Part shown: positions 10,994 to 13,493 of the stretch, piece by piece
Layout: the number at the start of each line of letters is the position of its first letter
Position numbering within the stretch: position 1 is the stretch's first letter
Assembly (NCBI GenBank): GCA_945952425.1
Contig: CAMFIX010000031.1
Coordinates: forward strand, 1-13,493
DNA length: 13,493 nt
Origin: an uncultured Pseudorhodobacter sp.
GTDB lineage: Bacteria > Pseudomonadota > Alphaproteobacteria > Rhodobacterales > Rhodobacteraceae
Direction: 5' to 3'
Notes under the pieces: model-generated
What the model saw: the letters and a program-made list of their open reading frames with translations, nothing else
What the model was told of the DNA's origin: nothing
Databases searched by the model: none
Translations under genes and position numbers: made by a program

Positions 10994-13493
10994 TCGGCTT
11001 TGCCTCTCCGCTGATCCTTTTGGCGCTGGTGGCGGTGCCGGTGCTGTGGTTCCTTTTGCGCGCCATCCCGCCTGCGCCGATCCGGCGGCGCTTTCCAGGC
11101 GTCGCGCTGCTCTTGGGCCTGGCCGATGAAGACCGACAGGCCGCCCGCACCCCCTGGTGGCTGCTGCTGCTGCGCATGGTGGCGATTTCGGCGGCGATCC
11201 TCGGCTTTGCCGGGCCGGTGCTGAACCCGTCCGAGACATCCGCGAGCCGCCAGCCCCTGCTGGTTCTGCTGGACGGCGGCTGGGCCGAGGCGCCGGACTG
11301 GGCCTTGCGGCTGGCCAAGGTGCAAAGCCTGGTCGATGGGGCCGAACGGCAGGGGCGGCCGGTCGCCATCGCCCTGCTAACCGACCCGCCGCAGGTGCCG
11401 CGCTTCCAGGCCGCGGACGAGGTGAAGGGCAAGGTTGCAGGCCTGGTGCCCCGGCCCTGGCTGCCGCTGGACTGGTCCAAGAGCCTCCCCGATGGCGATT
11501 TCGAGACGATATGGCTGGCCGACGGCCTGTCGCATCCCGACCGCGCCGCCCTGACGACGGCGCTGCTGTCGCATGGCCCGGTGACGGCGCTGAGCGGGCG
11601 CGCGCCGGTCGTGGCCCTTTTGCCCACCACGCCCGAGGCCGGCAAGCTGAAGGTCACGGCGATCCGCCTGGGCACGGGCGCCGCCGATGTGGCGGTGGTG
11701 GCGCGGGGGCCGGACCCTTCGGGCCAGGACCGCGAGCTTTCGCGCGACGCGCTGAGCTTTGCCGAGGGCGTGCAAAGCGGCACGCTGCTGCTGGACCTGC
11801 CGCCGGAGCTGCGCAACCGCGTGACAAGGCTGGCGATCGACGGGATGCATTCCGCGGGCGCCGTGAACCTGGCGGGCGACACGTTCAAGCGGCGCAAGGT
11901 GGCGCTGGTGACCGATGCGGCCGACAGCGAGGGGCTGCAGCTGCTGGCGCCGCTGCATTACCTGCGCCAGGCCCTGCAGCCCTCGGCCGACCTGATCGAG
12001 GGCTCGGTCGGCGATGTGGTGCCCGCGAAACCCGATGTGATCGTGCTGGCCGATGTGGCGGTTCTGCCGAGCGCCGAGGCCACGGCCTTGCAGGATTGGG
12101 TGACGAAGGGTGGGCTGCTCTTGCGCTTTGCCGGGCCGCGGCTGGCGGCGGCGGATATGGGCGCGCTGGCCGATGACCCGCTGATGCCGGTGCGGCTGCG
12201 GCAGGGGGGGCTGACCTCGGGCGGCGCGATGAGCTGGGGGGCGCCGAAGAAGCTGGCCGACTTCCCCGAGGGTTCGCCGTTCCGCGGCCTCGCTTTGCCG
12301 ACGGATGTGACGGTGAAGACCCAAGTGCTGGCCGAGCCGGGGCCGGACCTTGCCGCAAGCACCCTGGCCGTGCTGGAGGACGGAACGCCCCTGGTCACCC
12401 GCAAGCTGCTGGGCGCGGGTCAGGTGGTGCTGTTCCATGTGACGGCCAATGCGGAATGGTCGGACCTGCCGCTCTCGGGGCTCTTCGTGCAGATGCTGGA
12501 CCGGCTGGCGATCTCGGCCGGGGGCAGCGGGGCGCCGGGGGCCTTGGCCGGGCTGACCTGGACGCCCAAGCGCCTGATGGACGGGTTTGGCGAGATGGCC
12601 GATGCCGGGGGCCGCGCGGGCGTGCCGGGCGATGTGCTGGCCAAAGCGGTGCAGGAGGGGACGTCGGCCGCAGCACCTCCGGGGCTTTATCAGAACGAGG
12701 CGCGGGTGGTGGCGGTGAACGCCGTGCCCGCGGGGGCGGAGCTGGTGGCGGCGACCTGGCCCGATGGGGTGACGCAGGGCGATCTGTCGCTGCCGCAGGA
12801 ACGCGCGTTGAAGGGGATATTCCTCGCGCTGGCCATGGGGTTGATGCTCTTGGATATTCTCGGCACCTTGGCCGTGTCGGGGCGGTTGGCGCGCGCCGCC
12901 GTGGTGATCCTGGCGCTGGCATTGCCGCAGGGTGGGCGGGCCGATGCCGCCGACGACCGGGCGATTGCGGCGACGCAAGGGGTGGTGCTGGCCCATGTCA
13001 TCACCGGCGACCAACAGGTGGATGACATCGCCCAGGCGGGCCTTCAGGGCCTGTCTGACGAGCTGACCTATCGCACCGCGGTGGAGCCCCTCGCCCCGAT
13101 GGGCGTGGATATCGAAAAGGACGAGCTGGCCTTCTATCCCTTCCTCTACTGGCCGATCACTGCCGATGCGCCGACCCCCTCGGCCGAGGCCTATGCCAAG
13201 CTGAACCGCTATCTGAAGACCGGCGGGTTGATCCTTTTCGACACCCGCGATGCCGAGATGGGGCCGGGCGCGCCGGAATCCGCCGCCTTGAAGCGGATCG
13301 CGGCGGGGCTGGACATTCCTCCGCTGGAGCAGATCCCGGACGACCATGTGCTGACGCGCACCTTCTATTTGCTGCAAACCTTCCCCGGGCGTTTCACCGA
13401 AGGCACGCTTTGGGTCGAGGCCGCGCCGCCCGATGCGGCCCAGGCCGAGGGGATGCCGTTTCGCAACCCCAACGACGGGGTGACGCCGGTGGT
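10990..13493 (+). CDS. BatA N-terminal/DUF4159 domain membrane protein (C-terminus cut by window edge)
   Basis: The frame is open for 834 codons from ATG 10990 to the right edge. The N-terminus is a BatA-type (aerotolerance-regulator N-terminal) region, with membrane helices at about 5-24 and 56-78 separated by a basic loop (IRRRFPG). A large domain follows with a degenerate vWA-like start (LLVLLDGGWAEAPDW, about 89-103) and a glutamine-amidotransferase-like core (LQDWVTKGGLLLRFAG). A third helix lies at about 609-630, then a signal-peptide-like stretch at 632-653. The DUF4159 domain begins near 664 (VVLAHVITGD, LAFYPFLYWPIT, LNRYLKTGGLILFDTRDAE). Relatives run to roughly 900-950 residues, so perhaps 100 are missing. 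The ATG overlaps the DUF58 stop (ATGA). Probable role: membrane partner of MoxR/DUF58; substrate unknown. Confidence 0.9.
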   Translation, partial: MIGFASPLILLALVAVPVLWFLLRAIPPAPIRRRFPGVALLLGLADEDRQAARTPWWLLLLRMVAISAAILGFAGPVLNPSETSASRQPLLVLLDGGWAEAPDWALRLAKVQSLVDGAERQGRPVAIALLTDPPQVPRFQAADEVKGKVAGLVPRPWLPLDWSKSLPDGDFETIWLADGLSHPDRAALTTALLSHGPVTALSGRAPVVALLPTTPEAGKLKVTAIRLGTGAADVAVVARGPDPSGQDRELSRDALSFAEGVQSGTLLLDLPPELRNRVTRLAIDGMHSAGAVNLAGDTFKRRKVALVTDAADSEGLQLLAPLHYLRQALQPSADLIEGSVGDVVPAKPDVIVLADVAVLPSAEATALQDWVTKGGLLLRFAGPRLAAADMGALADDPLMPVRLRQGGLTSGGAMSWGAPKKLADFPEGSPFRGLALPTDVTVKTQVLAEPGPDLAASTLAVLEDGTPLVTRKLLGAGQVVLFHVTANAEWSDLPLSGLFVQMLDRLAISAGGSGAPGALAGLTWTPKRLMDGFGEMADAGGRAGVPGDVLAKAVQEGTSAAAPPGLYQNEARVVAVNAVPAGAELVAATWPDGVTQGDLSLPQERALKGIFLALAMGLMLLDILGTLAVSGRLARAAVVILALALPQGGRADAADDRAIAATQGVVLAHVITGDQQVDDIAQAGLQGLSDELTYRTAVEPLAPMGVDIEKDELAFYPFLYWPITADAPTPSAEAYAKLNRYLKTGGLILFDTRDAEMGPGAPESAALKRIAAGLDIPPLEQIPDDHVLTRTFYLLQTFPGRFTEGTLWVEAAPPDAAQAEGMPFRNPNDGVTPV

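Noticed and set aside
9689..11239. Minus-strand open frame (516 codons) opposite moxR/DUF58
   Set aside because: Antisense shadow; the plus strand has intact Walker motifs and coupled gene junctions.
11377..13377. Long minus-strand open frame (666 codons)
   Set aside because: It is opposite the DUF4159 gene and rich in Gln, Arg, His and Gly, as expected from antisense of GC-rich coding DNA. It has no SD or recognisable domain.
1..13493. CRISPR arrays, insertion sequences, prophage or toxin-antitoxin/defence modules
   Set aside because: No regularly spaced direct repeats, transposase motifs or paired terminal inverted repeats were seen. The SUKH protein lacks a toxin neighbour, and gene content is chromosomal core.

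Overview
The window looks like chromosomal DNA of a high-GC alphaproteobacterium, most probably of the Rhodobacteraceae/Paracoccaceae. The support is the gene content: rimP-nusA, a CHCC zinc-finger protein like the complex I subunit NDUFS6, a DUF1285 protein, and a MoxR/DUF58/DUF4159 cluster. Start codons overlap stop codons at many junctions, and base composition is even throughout. I see no insertion sequence, prophage, CRISPR array, rRNA or tRNA. Genes are tightly packed, and no gene-free stretch exceeds 300 bases.

Layout. (1) Positions 1-2128, minus strand: a rimP-nusA transcription/translation operon. nusA runs off the left edge. A leader of roughly 80 nt precedes rimP and carries an intrinsic terminator 13 nt before the rimP start. 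(2) 2129-2575, plus: a DUF1203 protein that converges tail to tail with the next block. (3) 6381-2572, minus: polA (complete DNA polymerase I), then a four-helix DUF2306 membrane protein, then a YdeI/OmpD-associated-family protein. The last two overlap by GTGA. (4) 6442-7084, plus: a promoter, an apparently leaderless 16-residue aromatic-rich leader peptide, a set of competing stem-loops, and a GNAT acetyltransferase. (5) 9054-7089, minus: DUF1285 protein, hydroxypyruvate isomerase-like TIM-barrel protein, CHCC zinc-finger protein and SUKH (SMI1/KNR4) protein, mostly coupled by overlapping stops and starts. (6) 9135-13493, plus: MoxR AAA+ ATPase, DUF58 protein, and a large BatA-N/DUF4159 membrane protein cut by the right edge. 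Each is coupled to the next by a 4-base overlap.

How the genes work together. rimP and nusA supply ribosome maturation and transcription elongation/termination factors. The rimP leader terminator could let the operon sense termination efficiency, hence NusA level. MoxR, DUF58 and DUF4159 resemble other MoxR/Bat-type clusters, in which an AAA+ ATPase works with vWA-like and membrane-anchored partners, probably in envelope protein maturation. The most unusual element is the leader-peptide/alternative-hairpin region before the GNAT gene (6442-6625). It has the geometry of amino-acid attenuation, with Tyr, Trp, Tyr and Phe codons placed just before the first stem. Yet the downstream gene is an acetyltransferase rather than an aromatic biosynthesis gene, and the last hairpin lacks a U-tract.
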